DNA of 64,000 nt from Verrucomicrobiota bacterium (GCA_023269545.1 JAHFTB010000008.1:1-64000); one strand, 5' to 3'. Counted from the stretch's first letter, positions 44,839 to 54,086 are shown. Numbers and translations: made by a program. The notes: a model not told the origin generated them from the sequence alone.

Positions 44839-46038
44839 ATGGATTTTGAGGAACGACTCGTCGCTGATCTGGAAAAGCTTGCGAACCAAAACCTCCTGCG
44901 ATGTTTGCGTCCCTTACAAGGGAGACAGCAAGTCCGCGTGCAGAGAGGGGGCCGCCGCCTTTTAAATTTTTCCGCCAACGATTATCTCGGCCTTGCCTGC
45001 CATCCCAAGCTTCAGGAAAGTGCCCTAAAAGCTCTGGATCGATATGGAGTGGGAGCGGGAGCCTCTCGTTTGGTTTGTGGGTCACTTCCCCCTCATGAAG
45101 AGTTAGAAAAAGAACTTGCCACCTGGAAAAACACTGACACCGCGCTTTCCTTTTCCAGCGGATATGCAGCTGCGTTAGGGATTCTTCCGGCTTTAGCGAG
45201 CACTGGCGACGTCATCATTTTAGACAAACTTTCCCACGCGTCATTAGTCGATGGAGCACGGCTGAGCAGAGCGGATTTGCGTGTCTTTCCACACAATGAC
45301 CTCGCGCGGCTGCACCGTCATCTGATATGGGCTCAAAAAAACAGACCGGGGCGTCGCATTGTCATCGTCACAGAATCCATATTTAGCATGGATGGAGATC
45401 GTCCCCCTTTAAAAGAAATCATAGCCTTAAAAAATGATTTTGGCGCGGTCCTTCTGCTCGATGAAGCACACGCCGTAGGAGTGCTCGGAAAAACAGGTGC
45501 CGGCTTGGTGGAAGAGATGCATTGCGGGAAGGAAGTGGAGATTCAAATGGGCACCCTCAGTAAGGCGATAGGAGCCTCCGGGGGATATGTCTGCGGAAGC
45601 CGTCGTCTCATTGATACATTGATAAATCGAGGAAGGAGTTTCGTATTTTCCACCGCCCCTCCCGCATGCATAGCAGCAGCGGCGCTTGAGGGAATTCGCA
45701 TCATCCGCGGAAGAGAAGGAACCGAGCTGCGCAATCGGCTTTGGAATAACATCCGTTTATTTTCGAAAAATTTGAACGTTGTCGCTCAAAGCGCAATTCT
45801 TCCCTGGACCATTGGGGAAGAGGCTCAGGCAATGGAAGCTGCCTCCTGGTTAGAATCCCAAGGATACCTTGCACCTGCAATCCGATACCCCACAGTCGCC
45901 AAAGGCCGGGCACGCATTCGATTCACCCTCAGTGCCACTCATAGCCCTCTGGAAATCGAAGGGCTCACGCAGTCTGTACAGACTTTCTCCCCTAAGAGTC
46001 TGTTCACCGAGGAAGAACGGATCGCGTGCACTCTATAG
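44839..46038 (+). CDS. 8-amino-7-oxononanoate synthase (BioF-like)
   Basis: A 399-residue alpha-oxoamine synthase. LLNFSANDYLGLACHPKL, GAGASRLVCGSLPPHEELE, SFSSGYAAALGILPAL, the FSMDGDRPPL turn, LLLDEAHAVGVLGKTGAGL and the PLP lysine in GTLSKAIGASGGYVCGSRRL are visible. The best fit is BioF for biotin synthesis, but 2-amino-3-ketobutyrate ligase or serine palmitoyltransferase-like roles are possible since no other bio gene is adjacent. TAG stop lies inside a family 2 repeat. Confidence 0.85.
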   Translation: MDFEERLVADLEKLANQNLLRCLRPLQGRQQVRVQRGGRRLLNFSANDYLGLACHPKLQESALKALDRYGVGAGASRLVCGSLPPHEELEKELATWKNTDTALSFSSGYAAALGILPALASTGDVIILDKLSHASLVDGARLSRADLRVFPHNDLARLHRHLIWAQKNRPGRRIVIVTESIFSMDGDRPPLKEIIALKNDFGAVLLLDEAHAVGVLGKTGAGLVEEMHCGKEVEIQMGTLSKAIGASGGYVCGSRRLIDTLINRGRSFVFSTAPPACIAAAALEGIRIIRGREGTELRNRLWNNIRLFSKNLNVVAQSAILPWTIGEEAQAMEAASWLESQGYLAPAIRYPTVAKGRARIRFTLSATHSPLEIEGLTQSVQTFSPKSLFTEEERIACTL

Positions 46039-46053
46039 CGAAGCCAGTATACT
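46034..46053 (+). repeat. Family 2 repeat at the bioF stop
   Basis: TATAGCGAAGCCAGTATACT begins two bases before the TAG stop of the BioF-like gene; the stop is the TAG inside TATAGC. The extension GTTCGA seen elsewhere is not present. Confidence 0.75.
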
Positions 46054-46099
46054 TAAAAATTTCGACAAACGAAAGCTCAACACATACCTCTCAACGTTC

Positions 46100-46390
46100 A
46101 TGAGTAGCCCTACTAATCTGGATGTCCCTTACGTGGCCCATCTCGCTCGAATCGCCCTCAGCGAGGAAGAGACCGCCCTTTTTCAAACCCAACTCAGTCG
46201 AGTACTAGAATACGTGGAACAATTAAAAGCAGTGGACGTTTCCGATGTGGAAGCCACAGCGCATGCCATCCCTGTTTACAACGTCTTCCGCCAGGATGAG
46301 CCCCACGAGGGGCTTTCAAAATCCGCTGCGATGTCAAATGCTCCGCATTCAGCCAATGGACTTTTTATGGTGACCAAGGTGGTAGAATAG
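46100..46390 (+). CDS. gatC: Aspartyl/glutamyl-tRNA amidotransferase subunit C
   Basis: A 96-residue GatC: VPYVAHLARIALSEEETALF, QTQLSRVLEYVEQLKAVDVS, and HAIPVYNVFRQDEPHEGLS. GatC stabilises the GatCAB complex that makes Gln-tRNA and Asn-tRNA by transamidation. The frame is open further upstream but that part overlaps bioF and does not resemble the family; ATG 46100 is chosen. Six bases before gatA. Confidence 0.92.
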   Translation: MSSPTNLDVPYVAHLARIALSEEETALFQTQLSRVLEYVEQLKAVDVSDVEATAHAIPVYNVFRQDEPHEGLSKSAAMSNAPHSANGLFMVTKVVE

Positions 46391-46396
46391 AAATAT

Positions 46397-47845
46397 ATGG
46401 ACCTTACTTCACTCTCTCTGCACGAACTACAGCGTAAATTCCGATCCGGAGAAGCGTGTCCCCGTGATGCCATCGAAGCTCTCGAAGCTCGAATTGTGCA
46501 GGTAGAACCCAAAACAAAAGCACTCCTTCATCGAAACCTAGAAAATGCCCTGCGCTTAGCAGATCAAACCGACGTTTCCTTGCCACTGGGTGGTTTGCCC
46601 ATCGCTATTAAAGACGCCATTCATGTGGAAGGAGATCCCTGCACCTGTGCCTCCAAAATGCTGACTCGCTACAAAGCACCTTATGACGCCACAGTCATTT
46701 CCCGCCTGAAAGCCGCAGGAGCCATCCCCTTTACACGAACCAATATGGATGAATTTGCGATGGGATCTTCCACAGAAAATTCCGCCATACAGCCCACTCA
46801 TAATCCTTGGGACCTCAGCCGGATTCCAGGCGGATCCAGTGGCGGATCCGCTGCCGCAGTCGCCGCTCGCGAAGCTTTCGCTGCTTTGGGATCCGATACA
46901 GGCGGCTCCATCCGCCAGCCCGCTGCCTTCTGTGGCTGCGTAGGCTTAAAACCCACATATGGACGGGTGTCTCGCTATGGCCTCGTTGCTTTTGCCTCAT
47001 CTTTAGACCAAATAGGACCTCTCGCTCGCTCTACCCGGGACTGTGCCATGGTGCTCAATGCCATTGCTGGAAAAGACCCGAAGGATTCCACATCGTTGGA
47101 TCTTCCTGCCGAAGATTTCACAAAAGACCTCGATTTAGGAATGAAGGGACTGCGTATTGGGATTCCGAAAGAATACTTTGTAGAAGGAATAGATCCCCAA
47201 GTGCAGGCTGCCGGAGAGGCCGCCATTCGGCAATGTCAGGAACTGGGAGCCGAAGTAGCAGAGGTTTCTTTGCCTCATACGCAGTATGCCGTCGGCGTCT
47301 ACTATATTCTCGCTACTGCTGAAGCATCCGCAAACCTCGCTCGCTTCGATGGCGTTCGCTATGGCAACCGTGCTTCCCATCCCAAAAATCTGCTCGATCA
47401 TTATCAACGCAGTCGCGAAGAAGGCTTCGGCAGCGAAGTAAAACGTCGAATCATTCTCGGTACTTATATGCTAAGTTCCGGTTATTATGATGCCTATTAT
47501 CTGCGCGCCCAAAAAGTGCGTACACTTATTCGAGATGACTTCAACAAGGCATTTCAATGCGTAGATGCCCTGATCTGCCCGACCTCTCCCGATGTGGCTT
47601 TTCGCTTGGGAGAACGAACGGACGATCCGCTCCGCATGTACCTGGCGGATATTTTTACCATCGCAACTAATCTGGCGGGAATCTGCGGCATCAGTATTCC
47701 TGGCGGTTTCGCAACTGTCGATGGCTCACGCCTGCCTATCGGAATACAATTTCTAGGAAATTCTCTTGAAGAAACAAAACTCCTTCGTATTGCCAATGCT
47801 TATGAATCAGCTTCAGGTTGGGTTTCTCAACTAGCTCCGATTTAG
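46397..47845 (+). CDS. gatA: Aspartyl/glutamyl-tRNA amidotransferase subunit A
   Basis: A 482-residue amidase-signature enzyme that provides ammonia for tRNA-dependent amidation. The Ser-cisSer-Lys triad is seen in PIAIKDAIHVEG (Lys), RIPGGSSGGSAAAVAAREAF (Ser) and LGSDTGGSIRQPAAFCG (Ser). Conserved later parts are KPTYGRVSRYGLVAFASSLD and RIILGTYMLSSGYYDAYYLRA. gatB is not in this window. Ends with a strong terminator hairpin 123 bases downstream. Confidence 0.97.
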   Translation: MDLTSLSLHELQRKFRSGEACPRDAIEALEARIVQVEPKTKALLHRNLENALRLADQTDVSLPLGGLPIAIKDAIHVEGDPCTCASKMLTRYKAPYDATVISRLKAAGAIPFTRTNMDEFAMGSSTENSAIQPTHNPWDLSRIPGGSSGGSAAAVAAREAFAALGSDTGGSIRQPAAFCGCVGLKPTYGRVSRYGLVAFASSLDQIGPLARSTRDCAMVLNAIAGKDPKDSTSLDLPAEDFTKDLDLGMKGLRIGIPKEYFVEGIDPQVQAAGEAAIRQCQELGAEVAEVSLPHTQYAVGVYYILATAEASANLARFDGVRYGNRASHPKNLLDHYQRSREEGFGSEVKRRIILGTYMLSSGYYDAYYLRAQKVRTLIRDDFNKAFQCVDALICPTSPDVAFRLGERTDDPLRMYLADIFTIATNLAGICGISIPGGFATVDGSRLPIGIQFLGNSLEETKLLRIANAYESASGWVSQLAPI

Positions 47846-47967
47846 AGAAAATGGATGATATGAGGCCTGTGTATAAATTGGCAATATGTCAGTTTTGCAC
47901 TTAGTCAAGTGGTTAAACCCATGCATATTGCACATATTTTTCTAGCTGTTAATTATAACAACCAAAA

Positions 47968-47989
47968 GCCCTCCACATGTGTGGAGGGC
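47968..47989. terminator. Hairpin between convergent gatA and mdh
   Basis: GCCCTCCACA and TGTGGAGGGC form a perfect 10-bp stem with a 2-base centre. On the minus strand it is followed by TTTTGG, so it can serve as the mdh terminator; on the plus strand it would end gatA transcription more weakly. Confidence 0.75.
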
Positions 47990-48001
47990 GTTCTCCTGTA
48001 A

Positions 48002-48988
48002 TTAGCTTTTTAGTAGCTCTGCCACCAGAGAGCGTTCTTCTTTGAGTTCATTGACGGTCATGTCAATTTTCGACTGGCTAAACGGATCGATTTCGAGTCC
48101 CTGCACAATTTCCATCTTACTGCCGTTTGAACGAATGGGGAAGGAAGAGATCAGGCCCTGTTCCACTCCATAACTGCCATCCGAACAAAGGGAAACGCTA
48201 TACCAATCACCAACGGCCGTAGGTTCAATGAGAGAACGGATGGTTTCCAATGCTCCATGAGCCGCCGATTTCGCAGAGGAAAGTCCGCGAGCCTGAATCA
48301 CAGCGGCGCCCCGCTGTTGAACAGTCTTCACAAAGTCCCCTTTGAGCCACTCGGAATCAGAAATCACTTCCGAAGTGGGACGGCCTCCGATTTTAGCATG
48401 TTGAAAATCGGGATATAAGGTAGCGGAATGATTGCCCCAGATAGTCATATTGGTCACATCTCTGCAATGTGTTCCGGCTTTTGCAGCAAGCTGCGATTTG
48501 GCACGATTTTCATCCAGTCGCGTCATAGAGAACCAACGGTCTTTTGGAATGTCCTTCGCATTGCTCATGGCAATGAGACAGTTCGTATTACAAGGATTTC
48601 CCACTACCAGCACGCGGATATCCGAAGCCGCATTTTTCTGAATAGCCAGTCCCTGACCGATAAATATTTTTCCATTAATACCTAACAAATCTTTACGTTC
48701 CATTCCGGCTTTTCTGGGAGAGCTTCCTAGGAGCACCGCCCAGTTCACGTCCCGAAATCCTTCGTCCAAATTGTCGGTCATGGCAATAGAATCTAATAAT
48801 GGAAAAGCACAGTCCTGCAATTCCATGAGAACGCCTTCCAAGGGTTTTAATGCGGATGTGATTTCGATAAGCCGAAGGGAAATGGGTTGATCGGGGCCAA
48901 ATAAGTTCCCTGCGGCAATGCGTGGTAGAAGTGAATATGCGATTTGGCCGGCAGCTCCGGTCACTGCAATATGGATGGGTGGTTTCAT
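48002..48988 (-). CDS. mdh: Malate dehydrogenase
   Basis: A 328-residue NAD-dependent malate dehydrogenase of the cytosolic/chloroplast-like type. HIAVTGAAGQIAYSLLPRIA binds NAD, and VVGNPCNTNCLIA, MTRLDENRAKSQLAAKAG and the catalytic IWGNHSATLYPDF are visible. The frame extends to 49075, but the extra residues come from the adjoining family 4 repeat; ATG 48988 gives the canonical start. Convergent with gatA. Confidence 0.95.
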   Translation of the reverse strand: MKPPIHIAVTGAAGQIAYSLLPRIAAGNLFGPDQPISLRLIEITSALKPLEGVLMELQDCAFPLLDSIAMTDNLDEGFRDVNWAVLLGSSPRKAGMERKDLLGINGKIFIGQGLAIQKNAASDIRVLVVGNPCNTNCLIAMSNAKDIPKDRWFSMTRLDENRAKSQLAAKAGTHCRDVTNMTIWGNHSATLYPDFQHAKIGGRPTSEVISDSEWLKGDFVKTVQQRGAAVIQARGLSSAKSAAHGALETIRSLIEPTAVGDWYSVSLCSDGSYGVEQGLISSFPIRSNGSKMEIVQGLEIDPFSQSKIDMTVNELKEERSLVAELLKS

Positions 48989-49021
48989 GATGATGGATCC
49001 AGTACACGATATATTGAAATA

Positions 49022-49113
49022 GTAGAACTCACAGCCTAAAAAGCTGCGAATTGCCTTAAGAACTGAATGGATCACGCAATGCTCTCTTTAAAGAAAGCCC
49101 AGTGGCTAGGCAG
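49022..49113 (+). repeat. Dispersed repeat family 4, copy 4
   Basis: GTAGAACTCACAGCCTAAAA, GCGAATTGCCTTAAGAACTG and CTTTAAAGAAAGCCCAGTGG, in the same order as in copies 1-3. The end hairpin is degraded. It lies ahead of mdh and could hold its promoter. Confidence 0.88.
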
Positions 49114-49114
49114 A

Positions 49115-49136
49115 TATAGCGAAACCGGTATAAAAT
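49115..49136 (+). repeat. Family 2 repeat copy
   Basis: TATAGCGAAACC followed by GGTATAAAAT, directly joined to the right end of the family 4 copy and followed by the HU terminator hairpin. Confidence 0.8.
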
Positions 49137-49137
49137 T

Positions 49138-49177
49138 GAGAAAACCCGTTTTGCCACTAGGCGAAACGGGTTTTCTC
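49138..49177 (-). terminator. Terminator of the HU gene
   Basis: GAGAAAACCCGTTT and AAACGGGTTTTCTC form a 14-bp perfect stem with a 12-base loop, 41 bases downstream of the HU stop. The A-rich/T-rich flanks inside the stem act as the U tract on either strand. Good Rho-independent terminator candidate. Confidence 0.75.
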
Positions 49178-49218
49178 GACGCGGGGGGGAAACTCCAGAA
49201 AGCTGATGTATTCCCTAA

Positions 49219-49491
49219 TTAGAGGGTACTTTTGAAAGCTTTGCCCGGAATAAACTTCACACTTTTTGAGGGCTTGATTTTAATTTTTTCTCCGGTCTTA
49301 GGATTTACTCCAAGGCGAGCTTTGCGGTGAACCACCTTGTAGGTTCCTAATCCTATTAGTTGTAGAGTCTTATGCTTTTTTACAAGCAGCTTTTTGCATT
49401 CAATAACGGCGTTTACCGCGCGCTCAGCATCCGCCTTGCTGATTCCAAGTTTCTTTTGAACGCAGATGATGAGGTCGACTTTATTACTCAT
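49219..49491 (-). CDS. HU-family DNA-binding protein
   Basis: A 90-residue histone-like protein. The dimerisation helices are at the N-terminus (DLIICVQKKLGISKADAERA), the DNA-binding arm with ARLGVNPKTGEKIKIKPSKS in the middle, and VKFIPGKAFKSTL at the end. It bends and packs DNA as a dimer. HU and IHF are not easily told apart from sequence alone; the single gene suggests HU. Confidence 0.93.
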   Translation of the reverse strand: MSNKVDLIICVQKKLGISKADAERAVNAVIECKKLLVKKHKTLQLIGLGTYKVVHRKARLGVNPKTGEKIKIKPSKSVKFIPGKAFKSTL

Positions 49492-49643
49492 TTGGAAGTA
49501 AAACGTGTATGGTGCAAAGAGTTAACTAGGCAATTCACTGTTTTGTCAACAAAGAAGTTGAAAATTTTCTTTCCGGGATTTTATTTAGAGCAAATCTCTG
49601 GTATTATTTGAAGCTGCGTTATATATCTTAATTTATCTAAATT

Positions 49644-50171
49644 GTGAACTTTCAGGAGCAGATTGCAGGATTTCTTTCCATCGAACCGCAGATCCATCCG
49701 ACTGCCTATGTGTCTCCTAATGCTTACCTGATTGGGAATGTGGAGCTCGCAGAGGAAGCAAGTATCTGGCCCTTCGCCTCATTGAGAGGCGACATTGCTC
49801 CTATTCGCATAGGCGCCCATTCCAATATCCAAGACGGAGCGGTGGTGCATGTGGGCGACAACTTGCCGGCTTTGATTGGCGAATGGGTAACGGTGGGCCA
49901 TAAAGCCATTGTCCATGCTTGTGAAATTGCGGATGAAGTATTGGTCGGGATGGGAGCTATCGTTTTGGATGGCGCCCACATAGGCGCCCGTTCGTTAATT
50001 GGTGCAGGCAGCATGATCACGGGAGGTACGATTATTCCCCCAGGCTCTCTGGTCTTAGGTTCACCTGCAAGAATTCAACGGTCTCTCACAGCGGAAGAAC
50101 AAGCCGAATTGCGCGTTTGGGCCGAGCGGTACGTCACTCTGGCTCGAGAATATTTGCGCCGAAACAAATAG
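49644..50171 (+). CDS. Gamma-carbonic-anhydrase-like hexapeptide protein
   Basis: A 175-residue left-handed beta-helix protein of the YrdA/PaaY group. HPTAYVSPNAYLIGNVELAE, SIWPFASLRGDIAPIRIGAH, NIQDGAVVHVGD, VTVGHKAIVHACEIADEVLV and LVLGSPARIQR follow the family order, and the His residues placed to bind zinc (VVHVG, VGHKAIVHACE) are present. Starts with GTG at 49644. Carbonic anhydrase activity is possible but unproven in most such proteins. Confidence 0.88.
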   Translation: MNFQEQIAGFLSIEPQIHPTAYVSPNAYLIGNVELAEEASIWPFASLRGDIAPIRIGAHSNIQDGAVVHVGDNLPALIGEWVTVGHKAIVHACEIADEVLVGMGAIVLDGAHIGARSLIGAGSMITGGTIIPPGSLVLGSPARIQRSLTAEEQAELRVWAERYVTLAREYLRRNK

Positions 50172-50287
50172 ATCTGCCATCTCCTGCAAAATCTGTCTCA
50201 TCCAGGACTGAGAGCCTGTCCAAAAAGACTCTTCCTCATTTGGTAATTTTTTCGCTCTACAGAAACTGCCAAATGTATTAGGCTCTG

Positions 50288-50758
50288 ATGATTATTTTCA
50301 TGAGCAAACCCGTGGAACAAGTCGTGATAAGGGGAATTATCCCCGCTGATGGCAGCTGCGCCGTATTTCTTGGAAACGAAAAAAAGACTTTTGTCATTTA
50401 TGTAGATGCCGGAATAGGGAATACGATTAGTATGTTCCTGAGCGACACCATTAAGGACCGTCCCATGACCCATGATCTTTTCGCTCTCGTGCTTGCCGCT
50501 CTGGGAGCCCGCGTGGAACGGGTCGTGATTAATCAGCTTAAGGGCAGTACTTATTATGGACGGCTCATCATTGCTGCGGAAAACGAAATCCAGCAACGAA
50601 AAATCATCGAATTAGATGCTCGCCCCAGTGACTGTCTCGCCATGGCTTCTCAACAATCCGCACCCATTTATGTCAGCCAGGAAGTGTGGGACGAAGTTGA
50701 GGATATGACAGATGTTTTACAGGGCATCGAAGAGGAACGCCGCAAACACGAGGAATAG
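50288..50758 (+). CDS. BFN (DUF151) domain protein
   Basis: A 156-residue protein of the bifunctional nuclease domain family: FLGNEKKTFVIYVDAGIGNT, PMTHDLFALVLAALGARVER, GSTYYGRLIIAAENEI, and DARPSDCLAMASQQSAPIYV. The DARPSD motif is characteristic. Bacterial homologues are small nuclease or oxygen-stress-linked proteins. Two ATGs (50288 and 50300) are possible starts. Followed by a divergent C-terminal acidic tail. Confidence 0.88.
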   Translation: MIIFMSKPVEQVVIRGIIPADGSCAVFLGNEKKTFVIYVDAGIGNTISMFLSDTIKDRPMTHDLFALVLAALGARVERVVINQLKGSTYYGRLIIAAENEIQQRKIIELDARPSDCLAMASQQSAPIYVSQEVWDEVEDMTDVLQGIEEERRKHEE

Positions 50759-50804
50759 AGGCCCTATCTGAGAGCCAGTCCAAAAAGTGAATATTCGTAA
50801 TGCT

Positions 50805-53800
50805 CTAAAAGTTGTAATTTAACCCAAGGAGGGCACCATGGGAGACAATTTGTCCACCACCGAATATTGGATTATAATAGACATAAGCGCCCAATCGGGA
50901 GCCGATTTGGGCAGTGAGGCCCGCGACACCGAACGCATTGTTGCGTGCAGCGGTTGAACTATAGAAATAAAATGGCGCTCCCGCTCCATTAGCAAAATTT
51001 GAACCGATTCTCTGTCCGTAGTTAAGAAATTCATGCTGCCAGGAAAGACCTATAGTGGGGAGGATGCGATAATTAGGGGAAATCTCATAAAGATAAGAAA
51101 TGTTGCCCCCAAGAGTGTATACTAAAGAACTGGGATTTTGACTTCCCGCCCTCACATTTAAATTTTTTGCCCCGGTTTCGCTGAAGGAGGAAATTCCCAG
51201 GTAAGTGTACTGAATGGAATTATTAGCTCCAAAAATCCACGAGCCCAACCTATATTCATACCCGCCACCCATGAGAGAATCCAACTCTCCTGAAAACGGA
51301 GAACTGCGTGTGGTCCAGTGTAAATTAGCCACATCAATAGAGCGGTTCAGGTTAAGAAAATTAGCGCCACCACCGACTATGGCATCCAGATAGAAGCCTT
51401 TCCATTGTGCGGTTCCGTATAAGCCGAATTTCATTCCATTACTTCGCAGCCAAGATCCATCGGAATACCAGGATTTGATGCCCTGATAACCTGTATAAAC
51501 TCCGACCTTGAAATGTTCATTGATGCAATAATCGGCTCCTACACTAAATAAACCTGAGATGGAGTTGATCTTTGGCAAATCGCAAACATTACTGATCTTA
51601 GAAAAAACTCCCGAAGCAGATGCAAAGATATCCCAGGGGGAAGACTCATTCGCATAAGCCACCACCTGCTTCCCCTGATATAACCTGGCTTCACGCTTGC
51701 TAAATTGTTCCTTCATAGGTTCCTGAGTAAGACCCTGCAGGGTAGTTCCACCCACTCCTGATCGTATGGCTGCTAATCGCGTGGTGATCTGCCCGTATTG
51801 AGTATTTGTAATATTAAAAATGATGTCTTTTATGTTGCCGGCGACTCTGGGAACTAATTCCTTCAGAGGTAATAGTGCCAATCCCGTACTACTCAGCACG
51901 GCCTGTTGCACCGTGGACCCACTAATAATAAAAACTAACCGGACATCGTTCGCATCATAAATCACTTGTAATGGAAAACCTGCGGGCAGATTTAATCCGC
52001 TGAAGGTTCCACTGACTCCCCCAGTGGCTGTCAGGATCGTAAAAGACGATCCTGCAGCAGGGGAAAATCCTCCAAGAAGTTCCACTTGTAAGGTGCCGTC
52101 CAGTTGGGAGGTTCCCCCCACCATCACCTGGTTAAAGGAGCTATTTCCAGCAAGTTGAATGAGCAGCGTCCCGCTGGAGGTCTGCGTATAATTGCCACTG
52201 ATGGTGAGAATGCCTGGTAAACCACCAGGGTGGAGTAATCCGGAGTTGATGACATTGCCCGCGAGAACCCCCGTGCCACTTAATATCCCATTGGGGTTGA
52301 TCAGTAGGGTGGAGCTAGCAAGTTGTGCGTTTACGGAAAGCTCTCCCGCTTGGATAGTAGTGGTCCCAGTATAGGTGTGGTCGGTATTAAAAATCACCCC
52401 CCCACTTGGACTATTTATCACTACATTGCCAGGCCCGTCGATGGTTCCATTCAGTATGGTGGTATCCCCTTGGGTAAATACTAGGCTAGCATCTGTATTC
52501 GTATAAAGAGCTCCTTGCAACGCAGAGGTATCTCCAATGAACGTACCCGTAAAAGCTACCGTGGTTCCTGTATAAAGTTTTGGAGCAGTGAGAGTCACTG
52601 CTCCCGGCCCCCCTTGGAATACCGTTCCGGTTCCCGTAACGGTACCGGAAAAAACGATATGATCGGAACGACTGAAACTGAAAAAGGCTGCAGTGCTCGT
52701 CATCACTACATTGCCCACAATGGAACCCGTCGTGCCAGTACCCGAAAAGCCTGCAGCACCAATTACGAGGGCTCCGCCCTCAATGGTGGTGCCTCCTGTA
52801 TAACTATTTTCCGCTGAAAGCGCAATGACACTACTCGTTCCGCTCATAATGAGCGAACCCGTTCCCGTAATGGTGCCAGTAAAGATATTGGTATTGTCTT
52901 TATTAAATCTCAAAACGCCATTATTGAGGACATTACTCACAATAAATCCCGTGGAACCCGCATTCCCAAGCTGCAGAGTTCCTGAATTAATAGTGGTCAT
53001 TCCAGTATAAGTATTGCTTCCCGTGAGTATAAGAGTTCCCGCCCCATTTTGAGTCAAGGTTCCCGGCCCGGAAATAGTACCGGAATAAATGAGACTATCA
53101 GAACGATTAAATACTATAGCCGCGTTGTTGATCACATTACGAATGATGTTCCCCGTAGTGCCACCATTTCCAATTTGAAGAATTCCGGAATTAATAGTAG
53201 TTCCCCCAAGATAACTACTGTTCCCTATCAGCGTGAGAGTTCCCGCACCGTTTTTTGTGACTGAGCCGTTTCCCGTAATAGTGCCAGAATAAGTAGTGTT
53301 ATCAGAACGATTAAAAATGAGTGTGCCGCTATTAGTTACATTACTGATAATAGAACCGGTGATTCCACCGTTTCCAATTTGTAGAGATCCTGCACTAATA
53401 TTCGTAATTCCGGTATAAGTATTATTCCCTGTAAGCGTAATAGTTCCACTCCCTAATTTCGTAAGGCCTCCGCTTCCACTCATATTTGATACAATTCCCG
53501 CCGAAAAGGTACCGCTATTGATCCTCCCCCCCGACGCCCCTAAGATGAGGGCGTTGGCAGCAAATCCGGAAATGAATGTAGGATTGGAGCTGCTCGGTTG
53601 CAGAGTCCCTCCATTCATGGTTAAAATGGCACCTGTCGAGGAATTGCCGGTAATAGAATTTGTGGAAAGGAGGCCACCGTTTAAGGTTACAGAGCCTGTA
53701 AATGACGCGGCCGGAGTAATGTCCACACTATTTGCAATCATAGTTCCGCCAGAAAGTATCAAGCGACCGGTATTGGTGGAGCCCACTATGGTGGTGGTTC

Positions 53801-54086
53801 CGGATAAGGTGCCTCCGGAAACCAGTAAAGATCCGGCCAAGGCATTTCCCAAATTGAGCGTTCCATATTGTCCGCTACCGGTTGTAAAAAGTGCAGTGCC
53901 ACTGTTTGCGATATTCGCAGTCCCCGAGCTAGTGGGGACTCCATTGTTCCAGTTTATTGCCGTATTCCAATTTCCTGAGGTGGCATTACTCCAATTTGTT
54001 ATTTGAGCCTGCATGCTCTTAGGAAAACCTAAGATGAAGATCAGGAGAGTAGAGAATACGACAAATGAAGGTGGTGGTGGAATCAT
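50805..54086 (-). CDS. Autotransporter with beta-strand repeats
   Basis: A 1093-residue type V secreted protein. A signal peptide ends near residue 27 (FPKSMQAQ). The passenger is Gly/Asn/Thr/Ser rich and contains autotransporter-associated beta-strand repeats (PATR); three consecutive copies of about 68 residues lie at about 214-417, with words GTLTL, YTG.TTI, LQIGN.G.TG, IVFNRSD and YSGTI. The C-terminal about 260 residues form the outer-membrane barrel (WDIFASASGVFSKIS onward), ending in an aromatic NYNF. Possible adhesin. Large, and lowest in charge of the window. Confidence 0.9.
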   Translation of the reverse strand: MIPPPPSFVVFSTLLIFILGFPKSMQAQITNWSNATSGNWNTAINWNNGVPTSSGTANIANSGTALFTTGSGQYGTLNLGNALAGSLLVSGGTLSGTTTIVGSTNTGRLILSGGTMIANSVDITPAASFTGSVTLNGGLLSTNSITGNSSTGAILTMNGGTLQPSSSNPTFISGFAANALILGASGGRINSGTFSAGIVSNMSGSGGLTKLGSGTITLTGNNTYTGITNISAGSLQIGNGGITGSIISNVTNSGTLIFNRSDNTTYSGTITGNGSVTKNGAGTLTLIGNSSYLGGTTINSGILQIGNGGTTGNIIRNVINNAAIVFNRSDSLIYSGTISGPGTLTQNGAGTLILTGSNTYTGMTTINSGTLQLGNAGSTGFIVSNVLNNGVLRFNKDNTNIFTGTITGTGSLIMSGTSSVIALSAENSYTGGTTIEGGALVIGAAGFSGTGTTGSIVGNVVMTSTAAFFSFSRSDHIVFSGTVTGTGTVFQGGPGAVTLTAPKLYTGTTVAFTGTFIGDTSALQGALYTNTDASLVFTQGDTTILNGTIDGPGNVVINSPSGGVIFNTDHTYTGTTTIQAGELSVNAQLASSTLLINPNGILSGTGVLAGNVINSGLLHPGGLPGILTISGNYTQTSSGTLLIQLAGNSSFNQVMVGGTSQLDGTLQVELLGGFSPAAGSSFTILTATGGVSGTFSGLNLPAGFPLQVIYDANDVRLVFIISGSTVQQAVLSSTGLALLPLKELVPRVAGNIKDIIFNITNTQYGQITTRLAAIRSGVGGTTLQGLTQEPMKEQFSKREARLYQGKQVVAYANESSPWDIFASASGVFSKISNVCDLPKINSISGLFSVGADYCINEHFKVGVYTGYQGIKSWYSDGSWLRSNGMKFGLYGTAQWKGFYLDAIVGGGANFLNLNRSIDVANLHWTTRSSPFSGELDSLMGGGYEYRLGSWIFGANNSIQYTYLGISSFSETGAKNLNVRAGSQNPSSLVYTLGGNISYLYEISPNYRILPTIGLSWQHEFLNYGQRIGSNFANGAGAPFYFYSSTAARNNAFGVAGLTAQIGSRLGAYVYYNPIFGGGQIVSHGALLGLNYNF
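52836..53447 (-). repeat. Three tandem 204-bp repeats in the autotransporter gene
   Basis: Three consecutive units of 68 codons each encode the repeated PATR modules at about residues 214-281, 282-349 and 350-417. Further, more diverged units run on both sides. Recombination between units could change passenger length. Confidence 0.8.

Noticed and set aside
45869-46099. Longer GatC frame overlapping bioF
   Set aside because: The overlap is the bioF coding region in another frame; GatC similarity begins at 46100.
48989-49075. Longer malate dehydrogenase start at 49075
   Set aside because: The added residues come from the family 4 repeat; the canonical N-terminus starts at 48988.
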